From: Gracilimonas halophila
Lineage (GTDB): Bacteria; Bacteroidota; Rhodothermia; Balneolales; Balneolaceae
Length of the DNA stretch: 64,000 bases
Direction: 5' to 3'
Assembly (NCBI RefSeq): GCF_042684365.1
Contig: NZ_JBHULI010000022.1
Location: 124,001 to 188,000 of the forward strand
Positions 52,472 through 61,184 of the stretch are shown here, in pieces. Numbering within the stretch: position 1 is the stretch's first letter; each line of letters begins with the position of its first letter. The notes beneath the pieces are model-generated. The model did no database searches. It was not told the origin of the DNA and saw only the letters and a program-made list of their open reading frames with translations. Made by a program: the position numbers and the translations under genes.

Positions 52472-54715
52472 TTATTCTGCATTTTTCAGATGCTCATCCA
52501 GATACTCAGTGTAAGTTCTGTATAAAAGCTGATAACTTGTTTGGTTATAAGCTACACCATGGGCTCCGGGGGGGTAGATTCTCAGATCGGCATCTTTACC
52601 TTGATCAGTAAGTGCTTTAACGAGCTGCATGGTATTTTGCATATGCACATTCTCATCCATGGAGGAATGGGCAATGAATATCTTACCCTGCAGTTTGGCA
52701 GCGTGTGTGGTTACTGCACTTTGGGCGTAACCTTCTTCATTATCCTCCAAAAGTCCCATATATCGTTCGGTGTAAATAGTATCATATAATCTCCAGTCGG
52801 TAACCGGAGCTCCAACTATAGCCACTTTGAAAATATTGGGATGAGTTAAGATAGCGAAGCTACTCATATACCCGCCATAACTGTGACCGCGGATTCCTAC
52901 ACGTTCTCCATCTATCCAATCGTATTCATCAATCAGATAATTTGCAGTTTCGGCAAAATCATGAGCTTCCCAGTGACCAAGATTTTTATAAACAATTTTC
53001 TCAAAATCATGCCCATATCCGCCACTGCCGCGATTGTTGACATTCACGATCACATAACCTTCTTGTGCCAGCCACTGTGTCCAGCCACTGCTTTCCCAGG
53101 AATTATACACGCCTTGCGCTCCCGGCCCACCGTAAATATTGAAGAGTAGGGGATAGGAACTGTTCGGATCGAAGTCAATAGGCTTGATGATAGATCCATC
53201 CAGCTGTTGGCCATCTGAGGTTATAAATGAAAAGAGTTCTTTGGGAGCATATACCTTATTCTCTACATACTTTGACACAGTGGCATTATCTTCGAGTTTC
53301 CTCAGTAATTCTCCGGCTGTTGACCAGAGTTCAACCTGTCGCGGAGTGTTTATGTTCGAATAGCGGTCAATGTAAAATAATCCATTATCACCCATTGAGA
53401 TCGCGTGGTTTCCGGGTTCAACAGTATGCTGTTCTTTTTGTGATCCGTCAAATTTAATAGAATACAAATGACGTTCCAGCGGACTTTCTTCAGTTGATGA
53501 GTAATAGATAAACTCGGATGAAGGATTTATGGCATGGATATTAGTTACTTCCCAGTTCCCGTCCGTAACCTGATTGATCAGCTCTCCGGAATAATTATAC
53601 CTGTAGATGTGATTGAAGCCATCCCGTTCAGAAACCCAAAAAAACTGTTCCACTTCTTCCGGGAAAAAGAAATAGTGATCGATCCCTGCAAAGAAGTCGA
53701 AAACATCGATCCATCCCTCTTCATTCTTTTCTTCCATGATGAGTGTTCCATTTCCTGAGGATGCATCAAAAAAATGAAGTTGGAGGTGATTCTGTGGACG
53801 GTTCATCCATACAATGGCCAGGTTCCCGGGCTTACTTGTCCAGTAAAATCTGGGCACATATCCATCTTTTAGGTCCAGGTCCATCCATGTATTTTCTCCG
53901 CTTTCAACATGTACGGTCCCGATCTTAATTCCGGGATTATCTTGTCCTACTTTTGGATATGGAATTTCTACGTATTCAGGATAGGTGCCAGCATAATCGG
54001 TTGAGACAAAGAGCTCTACGTCTCTTTCATCGGTTTGCCAATAGGCAATATATTTACTGTCGTGCGACCAGCTCCATGCCTGAGCAAGTCCGAACTCTTC
54101 TTCATAAACCCATCCAAAGCGGCCGTTATAAAAATTTTCAGCACCTGAATCGGTTAACTGTGTTTCTTTTTCTTCATTCAGATCATATACGAAAAGATCA
54201 CCTTCACGTTCAAACCCAACTTTAGATCCGTCTGGAGAGAGTTCAGCAGTCATAGCATCTTTAACCAGCACATTTAGTTCACCGCTTTCAACTTCATAAT
54301 AATAGTAGTCAGAAATTCCTGAGCGGCGGTATATAGGGCGGAAGTTAGACTGAAAAACGATGAAGCGAGAATCATCTGTCCATTGGAAGGAGTTATATTG
54401 AAAGGTCTCATTAGTTCCGGGGATCTGGAAATCAGAATTTACAAAAATGAGCCGGTCTTCTTCCGTAGCCGGATTGTAAGATCGGATCTCAGAGGCACCG
54501 GTCTCAGAATTACGTTGAGTATAAGAATACTGATCTCCGTCATTGATCCATACCACATTGCTTGGTCCGTTGCTACCGCTGAGCTGCCCTCCGGCATATA
54601 ATGCCTCTTCGAAACTTATATATCTGCTTTTTTCCTGAGCATTAGTTTCCGCTGTTAGCGAGGCAACGGTCAGAAAAAAGAGTGTTAAAATGGAGGTTTG
54701 GAATAGTCTTTTCAT
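52472..54715 (-). CDS. Dipeptidyl peptidase IV-type serine peptidase (S9B)
   Basis: The 747-residue secreted enzyme (signal peptide ending TNAQ) has a beta-propeller domain and a C-terminal alpha/beta hydrolase. The triad is Ser612 in GHSYGGY, Asp687 in SMDENV and His719 in GAHGV. The paired Glu residues of VYEEEFG (205-206) are the DPP4 marker that holds the peptide N-terminus. It probably removes X-Pro dipeptides outside the cytoplasm. Together with the M14 and DUF5117 genes it supports a protein-feeding lifestyle. Confidence 0.95.
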   Translation of the reverse strand: MKRLFQTSILTLFFLTVASLTAETNAQEKSRYISFEEALYAGGQLSGSNGPSNVVWINDGDQYSYTQRNSETGASEIRSYNPATEEDRLIFVNSDFQIPGTNETFQYNSFQWTDDSRFIVFQSNFRPIYRRSGISDYYYYEVESGELNVLVKDAMTAELSPDGSKVGFEREGDLFVYDLNEEKETQLTDSGAENFYNGRFGWVYEEEFGLAQAWSWSHDSKYIAYWQTDERDVELFVSTDYAGTYPEYVEIPYPKVGQDNPGIKIGTVHVESGENTWMDLDLKDGYVPRFYWTSKPGNLAIVWMNRPQNHLQLHFFDASSGNGTLIMEEKNEEGWIDVFDFFAGIDHYFFFPEEVEQFFWVSERDGFNHIYRYNYSGELINQVTDGNWEVTNIHAINPSSEFIYYSSTEESPLERHLYSIKFDGSQKEQHTVEPGNHAISMGDNGLFYIDRYSNINTPRQVELWSTAGELLRKLEDNATVSKYVENKVYAPKELFSFITSDGQQLDGSIIKPIDFDPNSSYPLLFNIYGGPGAQGVYNSWESSGWTQWLAQEGYVIVNVNNRGSGGYGHDFEKIVYKNLGHWEAHDFAETANYLIDEYDWIDGERVGIRGHSYGGYMSSFAILTHPNIFKVAIVGAPVTDWRLYDTIYTERYMGLLEDNEEGYAQSAVTTHAAKLQGKIFIAHSSMDENVHMQNTMQLVKALTDQGKDADLRIYPPGAHGVAYNQTSYQLLYRTYTEYLDEHLKNAE

Positions 54716-54863
54716 AGTCTTTGAGAAATGGGTTGTTCAGTAATGTTAGGTAAAACGTCAGGTTCCAAAATTGTTAACAAGTTTGATGATAAAAAATTGG
54801 ACAGCTAATTTCTGAATTTAATGAAAGATCAGAATTTGAAAAGCATTCAGGGCTAATATTTAA

Positions 54864-54880
54864 TTGATACCGGGTATCAA
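54864..54880. promoter_or_regulatory. Inverted repeat downstream of the metal ATPase
   Basis: TTGATACC and GGTATCAA flank one G, giving a 17-base near-palindrome 26 bases past the ATPase stop. There is no T run on the minus strand just after it, so a terminator is uncertain and an operator is equally possible. Confidence 0.4.
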
Positions 54881-54906
54881 GAATAATATGAGGCAGGCCG
54901 GAAAAC

Positions 54907-56817
54907 TTAAGAATTCTTCAATAGCCTCAAACCGTTTAAAACTACTAAAAGTGTACTTCCTTCATGACCTATCACTCCAAGTGTTATAGGTAAGTCGAAA
55001 AGGAATACGGAGCTTACCAGCATTGCAATAACAGCCAGGCTAAAAATGATATTTTGCCAGACAACAGTTTTTGCACGGCGAGCGAGTCGTATCATATATG
55101 GAAGCTTTGTAAGGTCGTCTGACATCAATACCACATCGGCAGTTTCTAGAGCCACATCAGTTCCTGCAGCTCCCATAGCTATTCCCAAATGACTTGCGGC
55201 AAGTGCCGGTGCATCATTAACGCCGTCTCCAACCATCGCAACTGCTTTTTTTTGGGATAGTTTTTCGATAAGCTCAACCTTTTGATCTGGCAGAAGGCCG
55301 GCATGGTAGTTTGTAATATTAAGTTGTTCGGCTACATTCTGAGCTACATTCAGTGAATCCCCGGTTAGGATGGTAATGTCAACGATACCTAAATCAGCAA
55401 GTTCTAATATTGTAGGTGCAGCCTGCTCACGGATTTGATCAGCTAAAGCCATCGCTCCTATCATAGAATCATCCTTTGATACATAGATCACTGTTTTTCC
55501 CTGGTTCCTGAATTCTTCTAATGTATTGTTAAAGTCCTCCGATAGGTCTTTAAGGTTATCCTCAAATAAATAGCGGTTCCCTATCTTAAGCTTTGCTCCA
55601 TTTACTTTTGCAGAAATTCCTTTTCCGATGATGGCCTGGACATCTTCAGCTCTTATAAACTCAACCTTTCTTCTTCTTGCCTCATTTACTATTGCTTCGG
55701 CAAGATGATGTTCTGAATGTTCTTCAGCTGAGGCAGCAAGACGAAGCAACTCATTTTCCGATCCTGAAATTGGAATGATGTCAGTTACAGCAGGTTTACC
55801 TTTAGTCAGAGTTCCTGTTTTATCGAATGCAAAAGCCTGAATTCCGGCAGCTTGTTCAAGGTATGCTCCCCCTTTAAAAAGAATACCTGAGCGTGCAGCA
55901 TTTGCTATGGCAGAGAGAATACTGGCAGGGGTAGAAATGATCAAAGCACAAGGTGATGCAACCACCAGGATGGTCATAGCTCTATAAAATACGGGGTCAA
56001 AAGGCTGATCAAGTATATAATAGGGTATCAGGATAAGAGCAATAGTTGAAATAATAACGCTGATGGCATATTTAGATTCAAACTCATCAAGAAACCTCTG
56101 TGTTTCCGCTTTTTTATTCTGGGCCTGCTCTACCATTTTAATGATCTTGGCGAGTGTGGTATCACCGGCTCCTCGGGTTACTTTGATCTCCAAAATACCG
56201 TTTTCATTGAAGGTAGCTGCAAAGACTTCAGCTCCCTCTTCTTTAAATACAGGGGCACTTTCTCCAGTGATAGCAGATTGATCAACGGTACCTTTCCCGG
56301 ACCTGATGGTTCCGTCAATAGGAATTCTTTCGCCGGGTTTTACGACAATGATGTCTCCGAGTTTTAGTGCCTCAACGGGTACTTTTTGTTCGGTACCATC
56401 TGCACTTCTTACCAACGCCTCAGCTGGCCTTAGTTTCATCAAAGAACGGATGGCATTCCGGCTACGCCCCATAGCAAAGTGTTGCAAGGTATTACTAAGC
56501 GAAAACAAGAAGAGCAACATAGCGCCCTCGAGCCAGTAATCGATGAAAGCAGCACCGGCTGCAGCTAATATCATTAGCACGTCAACATTACACTTGCCCT
56601 TCATTAAAAATTGTACACTTTCGGTCAACCCAAAGTAGCCGCCGGATAAGTACGAGGCTACATAAAAATATCTCGCGGTATCCTCAGTGATCAGGTCAAA
56701 CAATGATCCAAAAAAGCCAATACCAAGACTTAACGTACAGATCAGGGTCAGTAAAACCTCAGCCTGATGTTCTCCGGACATTCCCTTTATATTGCCTCGA
56801 ATAGATTTATAAGTCAT
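54907..56817 (-). CDS. P1B-4-type heavy-metal exporting ATPase
   Basis: The 636-residue P-type ATPase pumps metal out of the cytoplasm. Visible are TGES in the actuator, SPC at 288-290 in the metal-site helix, phospho-acceptor Asp332 in DKTGTLTKG, the HP-type EEHSEHHLAEA, TGDS, GDGVNDAPA and HEGST at 618-622. The SPC and HEGxT pair, and absence of an N-terminal CxxC metal-binding domain, point to P1B-4 (CoaT/CtpD-like; Co, Zn, Ni, Cd or Fe). It is divergent from a porin gene across a 255-base region that contains a strong inverted repeat. Confidence 0.93.
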   Translation of the reverse strand: MTYKSIRGNIKGMSGEHQAEVLLTLICTLSLGIGFFGSLFDLITEDTARYFYVASYLSGGYFGLTESVQFLMKGKCNVDVLMILAAAGAAFIDYWLEGAMLLFLFSLSNTLQHFAMGRSRNAIRSLMKLRPAEALVRSADGTEQKVPVEALKLGDIIVVKPGERIPIDGTIRSGKGTVDQSAITGESAPVFKEEGAEVFAATFNENGILEIKVTRGAGDTTLAKIIKMVEQAQNKKAETQRFLDEFESKYAISVIISTIALILIPYYILDQPFDPVFYRAMTILVVASPCALIISTPASILSAIANAARSGILFKGGAYLEQAAGIQAFAFDKTGTLTKGKPAVTDIIPISGSENELLRLAASAEEHSEHHLAEAIVNEARRRKVEFIRAEDVQAIIGKGISAKVNGAKLKIGNRYLFEDNLKDLSEDFNNTLEEFRNQGKTVIYVSKDDSMIGAMALADQIREQAAPTILELADLGIVDITILTGDSLNVAQNVAEQLNITNYHAGLLPDQKVELIEKLSQKKAVAMVGDGVNDAPALAASHLGIAMGAAGTDVALETADVVLMSDDLTKLPYMIRLARRAKTVVWQNIIFSLAVIAMLVSSVFLFDLPITLGVIGHEGSTLLVVLNGLRLLKNS

Positions 56818-56991
56818 ATGATAGGATAAGTTTAAGCTAATAATAGATGAATGATTATAAATAAACTATCTAAATAAGCAGGTTAACCAAAAGTGGAGGC
56901 TTCAGATCAAGTTTTTTATTGTCGAAGAATTGGGAAGGTCATTTTTTCCTTTAGTAAATGTGCTTTTCGTCGATAAAAAGCTCAAATGAAT

Positions 56992-57016
56992 TCACATCAT
57001 GTTCATAATGATGTGA
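56992..57016. promoter_or_regulatory. Candidate operator, 9-bp inverted repeat
   Basis: TCACATCAT and ATGATGTGA separated by 7 bases (GTTCATA), 56 bases before the porin start and 175 bases before the ATPase start. Spacing and symmetry suit a dimeric regulator. It does not match the Fur 7-1-7 or CRP consensus. It might control one or both divergent genes. Confidence 0.55.
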
Positions 57017-57072
57017 TATATACGACAGCTTTATAGGCTTTAATTAATTACTAATAATAAATAAACAACAGG

Positions 57073-58098
57073 ATGGAGATAATTAAATACGGAATCTTAG
57101 GACTTATAATAGTCATGGCCGGCACGTTTTCCTTTGAAACTTCTGCACAGGACAATTCAGAGACAGAAAGAATAGAAGCATTGAAAGACATGGTAAAAAG
57201 TGAGTCTTTCAACGTGAGCGGACTCATACATTCAAGAGGGATCTTTAATTTTGATGAAAATGGAGATCGATATTTTAAGGTTCCACACGCCCGAATAAAA
57301 GTTAGCGGGAAACTGGATGAGGGATTTAGCTACAATGTTCACTTTGATGCCGCCGCGAGTTCAACTGTGGTTGATGCTTTCATTGGGTATAAATTATCCG
57401 ACAATGCAAACATTACCATAGGAATCCAAAAACCCGGAGTGAGTTATGAGTATCTGACAGGACCTCATAAAGTCGATTTTGTAACCCGAAGTACGGTTGT
57501 TTCAACACTTACCTCTCATCGAGATATTGGTGTGAAATTTCACGGCGGGTTAACCGGTGATCTTAATTATACCTTTGGTATCTATAACGGAAACGGATAT
57601 GGAGCGAATGACAATAATAAATTCTTTTATGCAGGAAGGATAGATTATAACTCTTCATTGGAAGACGGATCTTTGATCGTGGGTGTGAATGCCTCATATG
57701 GAGAGCATGCAAACAGAAATTTATCCTCAAACCTGTTGACCATTAACGGAGAGAGAATTACTTATGGCGGTGATTTCAGATATGAGACAAGCAGCGTGAT
57801 CTTAGCATCTGAAGTGTTGGGTGCCGAACTTGAGTACACCGGCTTTACGGAAGCGGATAACGTGTTTGGGTTTCATGTAACCGGTGGATACAAAGTGACA
57901 GAAAGTGATCATATACTACTTCGATATGACAGTTTCGAGTCTGATTTACTCCCGGCTGCAGATCAGGAAAAGATCATATTAGGTTTTACAAGGTTTCCTA
58001 CAACAAATACCAGGTTCAGAATTAACTACCTGTTGCCTGTAGATGATACTGCGTTCAGTAATCACGGTTTGGCACTGAACTACCACATTTCTTTTTAA
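57073..58098 (+). CDS. Outer-membrane porin, phosphate-selective porin O/P-like
   Basis: The 341-residue protein has a signal peptide ending ETSAQDN, a short linker (ERIEALKDMVKSES) and a barrel with FKVPHARIKVSGKLDEGFSYNVHFD and the AFIGYKLSDNANITIGIQKP motif, which mark the porin O/P family (PF07396). The protein ends NYHISF with a terminal Phe. It probably forms an outer-membrane channel for anions or metals. Its divergence from a metal ATPase hints at metal traffic, but that is inference. Confidence 0.88.
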   Translation: MEIIKYGILGLIIVMAGTFSFETSAQDNSETERIEALKDMVKSESFNVSGLIHSRGIFNFDENGDRYFKVPHARIKVSGKLDEGFSYNVHFDAAASSTVVDAFIGYKLSDNANITIGIQKPGVSYEYLTGPHKVDFVTRSTVVSTLTSHRDIGVKFHGGLTGDLNYTFGIYNGNGYGANDNNKFFYAGRIDYNSSLEDGSLIVGVNASYGEHANRNLSSNLLTINGERITYGGDFRYETSSVILASEVLGAELEYTGFTEADNVFGFHVTGGYKVTESDHILLRYDSFESDLLPAADQEKIILGFTRFPTTNTRFRINYLLPVDDTAFSNHGLALNYHISF

Positions 58099-58119
58099 AG
58101 AAAGATCACTTGATTCGAG

Positions 58120-58161
58120 ATCACAGTCCTCAAGACCAATATGGGGACTGTGATTTTCTTA
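58120..58161 (+). terminator. Terminator of the porin gene
   Basis: ATCACAGTCC and GGACTGTGAT pair over a loop of 15 bases and are followed by TTTTCTT. It lies 21 bases after the porin stop, in the gap before the convergent lgt. Confidence 0.85.
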
Positions 58162-58192
58162 GTTAACTGCTAACAGTAAACTAGTCTTAGTT

Positions 58193-59032
58193 TCAGGAAT
58201 CTGCCTTTTTTAAGTTCGTCCCCTCTTCCTTCCAATTCACCATTTTGGTCACAATATAGAGCCCGATCAAGACCAAAGGAATACTCAGTATCTGTCCCAT
58301 ATTAATGGCCCATTCACTGGCGAAGTCGGCTTGTGGTATCTTAGTGTACTCAAGAAAGAATCGCCCGGAAAACAATAAGATCAAAAAGGTGCCAAACAAG
58401 GAGCCACTGGGAGGGTTAGACTTATATTTTTTATAGATCGTCCATAGAACTGCAAAAACGAGTATACAAAGCAACGCTTCATAAAGCATGGTTGGGTGCC
58501 GGGGTATCATACCTGCAGGTCCTGGCAGGTTTGAAAAGATAACCCCCCAGGAAGCATCAGTCTCATGCCCATAGATCTCAGAATTCGTGAAATTCCCCAA
58601 GCGGATAAAAGCGCCACCTACCGCTGTTGGAATTACTACCCGGTCGGCAAGCCACCAGAAGTTCATCTTTGGAGTTTTCTTAGCCATATAATACATGGCA
58701 ATGACAATACCGATAGCCGCACCATGACTTGCCAAACCACCGTTCCATACTGCCAGAACCTGATCTATATTCCTGAGGTAGTAAGATGGATCGTAAAAAA
58801 TAACATGACCCAGTCTTGCGCCTACCACAGTACCAACAAGTATCCAGGTAAGGATGTTTTCCATTTCTTCAACCTTACGCCCGGCATCTTTCCACATCTT
58901 TACGCCAAACATATACCCGGAAACGAAAGCGCCTGCAAATAATATTCCGTACCAGCGGGGAGCGATAGGCCCGAGTTCAAATATTACAGGGTCTATACCC
59001 CAAGTCAGGTTATCAAGAAGTGCTAAGATCAT
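58193..59032 (-). CDS. lgt: Prolipoprotein diacylglyceryl transferase
   Basis: The 279-residue integral membrane enzyme adds diacylglycerol to the lipobox Cys of lipoproteins. It has about seven hydrophobic helices, the Lgt signature GGAFIRLGNFTNSEIYG, the catalytic-region block NGGLASHGAAIG and HPTMLYEALL near the end. Full-length for the family. It serves the many lipoproteins of this window. It ends convergently with the porin. Confidence 0.96.
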   Translation of the reverse strand: MILALLDNLTWGIDPVIFELGPIAPRWYGILFAGAFVSGYMFGVKMWKDAGRKVEEMENILTWILVGTVVGARLGHVIFYDPSYYLRNIDQVLAVWNGGLASHGAAIGIVIAMYYMAKKTPKMNFWWLADRVVIPTAVGGAFIRLGNFTNSEIYGHETDASWGVIFSNLPGPAGMIPRHPTMLYEALLCILVFAVLWTIYKKYKSNPPSGSLFGTFLILLFSGRFFLEYTKIPQADFASEWAINMGQILSIPLVLIGLYIVTKMVNWKEEGTNLKKADS

Positions 59033-59103
59033 AATTGTGATTCAGTGAAAATTTCTCCCCGAAAATAAGAACCTGACTCCGATTAAAAAATAAAATGTAG
59101 TGT

Positions 59104-59175
59104 ATGAGAATTCAGAACACTGGAATCAGAACACAGAATAATCTGCCCACTGTGTTCTGAGTTCTTAATTCTTCA
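59104..59175. repeat. Word-repeat hairpin between lgt and pcm
   Basis: The bases GAATTCAGAACAC, TCAGAACACAG, then CTGTGTTCTGA and GTTCTTAATTC form an 11-bp stem around a loop, with a second weaker stem outside. The words match those of the 43.5 kb repeat. No coding role. Confidence 0.7.
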
Positions 59176-59291
59176 AAAATCGGATTTTCTAAAGACATTA
59201 ATTTTCAGCAAATCCATATTTCCCGACTCATTTTTTCATCTAAATCCCTATACTTGCTAAACAGAACAACAGGTAGATAAACAAAAATATT

Positions 59292-59945
59292 TTGCAACAA
59301 GATCGCAGATTTGTTCGGCCGAGAAAGCAATTGGTAGAGCTTTTGAAAGAAAAAGGCATAGAAGACCAGCGCGTATTGAATGCCATAGGGAAGATTCCGC
59401 GTCATAAGCTTATCGACACTGCCCTTCACTCCAAAGCCTACAACGATACAGCCTTACCGATTGGAATGGGGCAAACCATTTCACAGCCCTTTACCGTGGC
59501 TGCTCAAACAGAGTTACTGGCAATCGAGCCTGGTGATAAGATCCTTGAAATTGGAACCGGTTCAGGATATCAATGTATGGTTTTATGTGAACTCGGAGCA
59601 GAGGTTTATAGTGTTGAACGCCATAAAGATCTGTATCACCGAGCCAAAGAAGCACTTAGGGAATTCGGATATACAGCTATGCTTAAGGTTGGCGACGGTA
59701 CTCTTGGTTGGTCAACTTATGCTCCTTATGATGGAATTGTTGTGACAGCCGGTGCGCCCGTAGTACCAGACGACCTGGTTCAGCAGCTTGATATTGGAGG
59801 ACGGCTGGTAATTCCTGTTGGCGATGATGAAAAACAAATGATGCTGAGGATCACCCGGGTTTCAGAGAATGAATATGAACGCGAAGAACTGTCTGATTTT
59901 AAATTCGTGCCCCTTATCGGCGAAAAAGGATGGGGAGAAGGATAG
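59292..59945 (+). CDS. pcm: Protein-L-isoaspartate O-methyltransferase
   Basis: The 217-residue SAM methyltransferase repairs isoaspartyl residues in aged proteins. Motifs are GMGQTISQPFTVA (substrate loop), EIGTGSGYQCMVL (SAM site), VYSVERHKDL and GDGTLGW. The start is TTG 59292, because the frame has no ATG before the active-site region and an upstream stop at 59274. It overlaps or abuts the next gene (TAGTG). Confidence 0.94.
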   Translation: MQQDRRFVRPRKQLVELLKEKGIEDQRVLNAIGKIPRHKLIDTALHSKAYNDTALPIGMGQTISQPFTVAAQTELLAIEPGDKILEIGTGSGYQCMVLCELGAEVYSVERHKDLYHRAKEALREFGYTAMLKVGDGTLGWSTYAPYDGIVVTAGAPVVPDDLVQQLDIGGRLVIPVGDDEKQMMLRITRVSENEYEREELSDFKFVPLIGEKGWGEG

Positions 59946-61075
59946 TGGCGGAAGAAAAGAAAAGTGCTCCCAAAGACACCACTACCTTTAAAGAAGCTCC
60001 GTTCCTTGCCCTGAAAGGATTCTTGATGGGCTCTGCTGATATCGTACCGGGTGTAAGCGGGGGTACCATGGCTTTGATCGTAGGTATTTATGAACGGTTA
60101 TTAAATGCCATCAAAAGTGTAAATGGGAATTTCATCAAGCTATTTTTTTCGTTCAAGTGGAAGGCTGTGTTTAAAGAGGTCCATGTTTTATTTTTAGCCG
60201 TTTTATTTTTCGGGATCTTCTCTGCTTTGGCCTTTTTTACGAAAGTGGTTCCGCTTCAGATCTATATGTTTACCCATCCCGAGATTGTGTATGGCCTGTT
60301 CTTTGGATTGATCGTAGGCTCCATTTACATTCTGATCAAAGCATTGGAGCGGTTCTCAAAAATAGAAATGGGAATGCTGGTTTTGGGCATGGCTTTTGGA
60401 ATATGGATCGTTTCACTGGTACCCGCCGATACTCCTGAACATCCGGCCTTTGTGTTTTTGAGCGGAAGCATTGCTATCTGCGCTATGATATTGCCGGGTA
60501 TCTCTGGCTCGTACCTCTTACTCATCATGCGGAAATATGATTACCTGCTTTCAGAGATCGGGAAGATCGGAGGGGTAGAAACCCTGGACGGGATGATGGG
60601 ATTACTTCCGTTCATTCTTGGTGCAGTCGTTGGCTTAGCGGTTTTTTCTCGTTTTCTATCTTGGCTTCTTTCCAAATATCACCCCCAGACCATTGCAGTA
60701 TTGATCGGTTTTTTGATTGGCTCTTTGTATGTGATATGGCCCTATCAGCATCGGGAATTTGTGCAACAGGTAAGTGTGTCGGAGGTGGAATATATGGATC
60801 ACCCTAAAGTGCAGGAACTCATGGAAAACCCGCCGGATACCAATCTGCCGGAATACGAACGATTGGGCGAGGTTTCAAACGCCGAGTCATCGTTTGATGA
60901 GATGAAACAGGTAGAGATCGAGACGGTAAAAAATAAAATGATAAGATCGGAACCCTATGTTCCGGGCTGGATCGGCTCAAAAGAAGGGGACGATCCGAAT
61001 GTTTGGGGCGGGGTGATCGGGATATTGGCCGGAATATTAATGGTGTGCGGACTGGAGCGGCTTCGGGAAAAATAG
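59945..61075 (+). CDS. DUF368-family membrane transporter (PopT-like)
   Basis: The 376-residue polytopic protein begins with GFLMGSADIVPGVSGGTMALIVG, the DUF368 signature, and has GISGSYLLLIMRKYDYLL in its second half. DUF368 proteins include PopT, reported to recycle undecaprenyl phosphate across the membrane. Here an extra hydrophilic stretch of about 85 residues (SVSEVEYMDHPKVQEL to EGDDPN) lies before the last helix. GTG 59945 with GGAGAAGG upstream fits better than ATG 59930, which would overlap pcm by 16 bases. Translation is coupled to pcm. Confidence 0.9.
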   Translation: MAEEKKSAPKDTTTFKEAPFLALKGFLMGSADIVPGVSGGTMALIVGIYERLLNAIKSVNGNFIKLFFSFKWKAVFKEVHVLFLAVLFFGIFSALAFFTKVVPLQIYMFTHPEIVYGLFFGLIVGSIYILIKALERFSKIEMGMLVLGMAFGIWIVSLVPADTPEHPAFVFLSGSIAICAMILPGISGSYLLLIMRKYDYLLSEIGKIGGVETLDGMMGLLPFILGAVVGLAVFSRFLSWLLSKYHPQTIAVLIGFLIGSLYVIWPYQHREFVQQVSVSEVEYMDHPKVQELMENPPDTNLPEYERLGEVSNAESSFDEMKQVEIETVKNKMIRSEPYVPGWIGSKEGDDPNVWGGVIGILAGILMVCGLERLREK

Positions 61076-61184
61076 GAAAGCACCGGCCACAGCTTAGGTA
61101 TGTAACTTTATTTTTATATAGGATGGAACATTATCATCCGCTAACTTATTTTATTAATAGAGTTATCAATCAAAGAGGAGAGCC

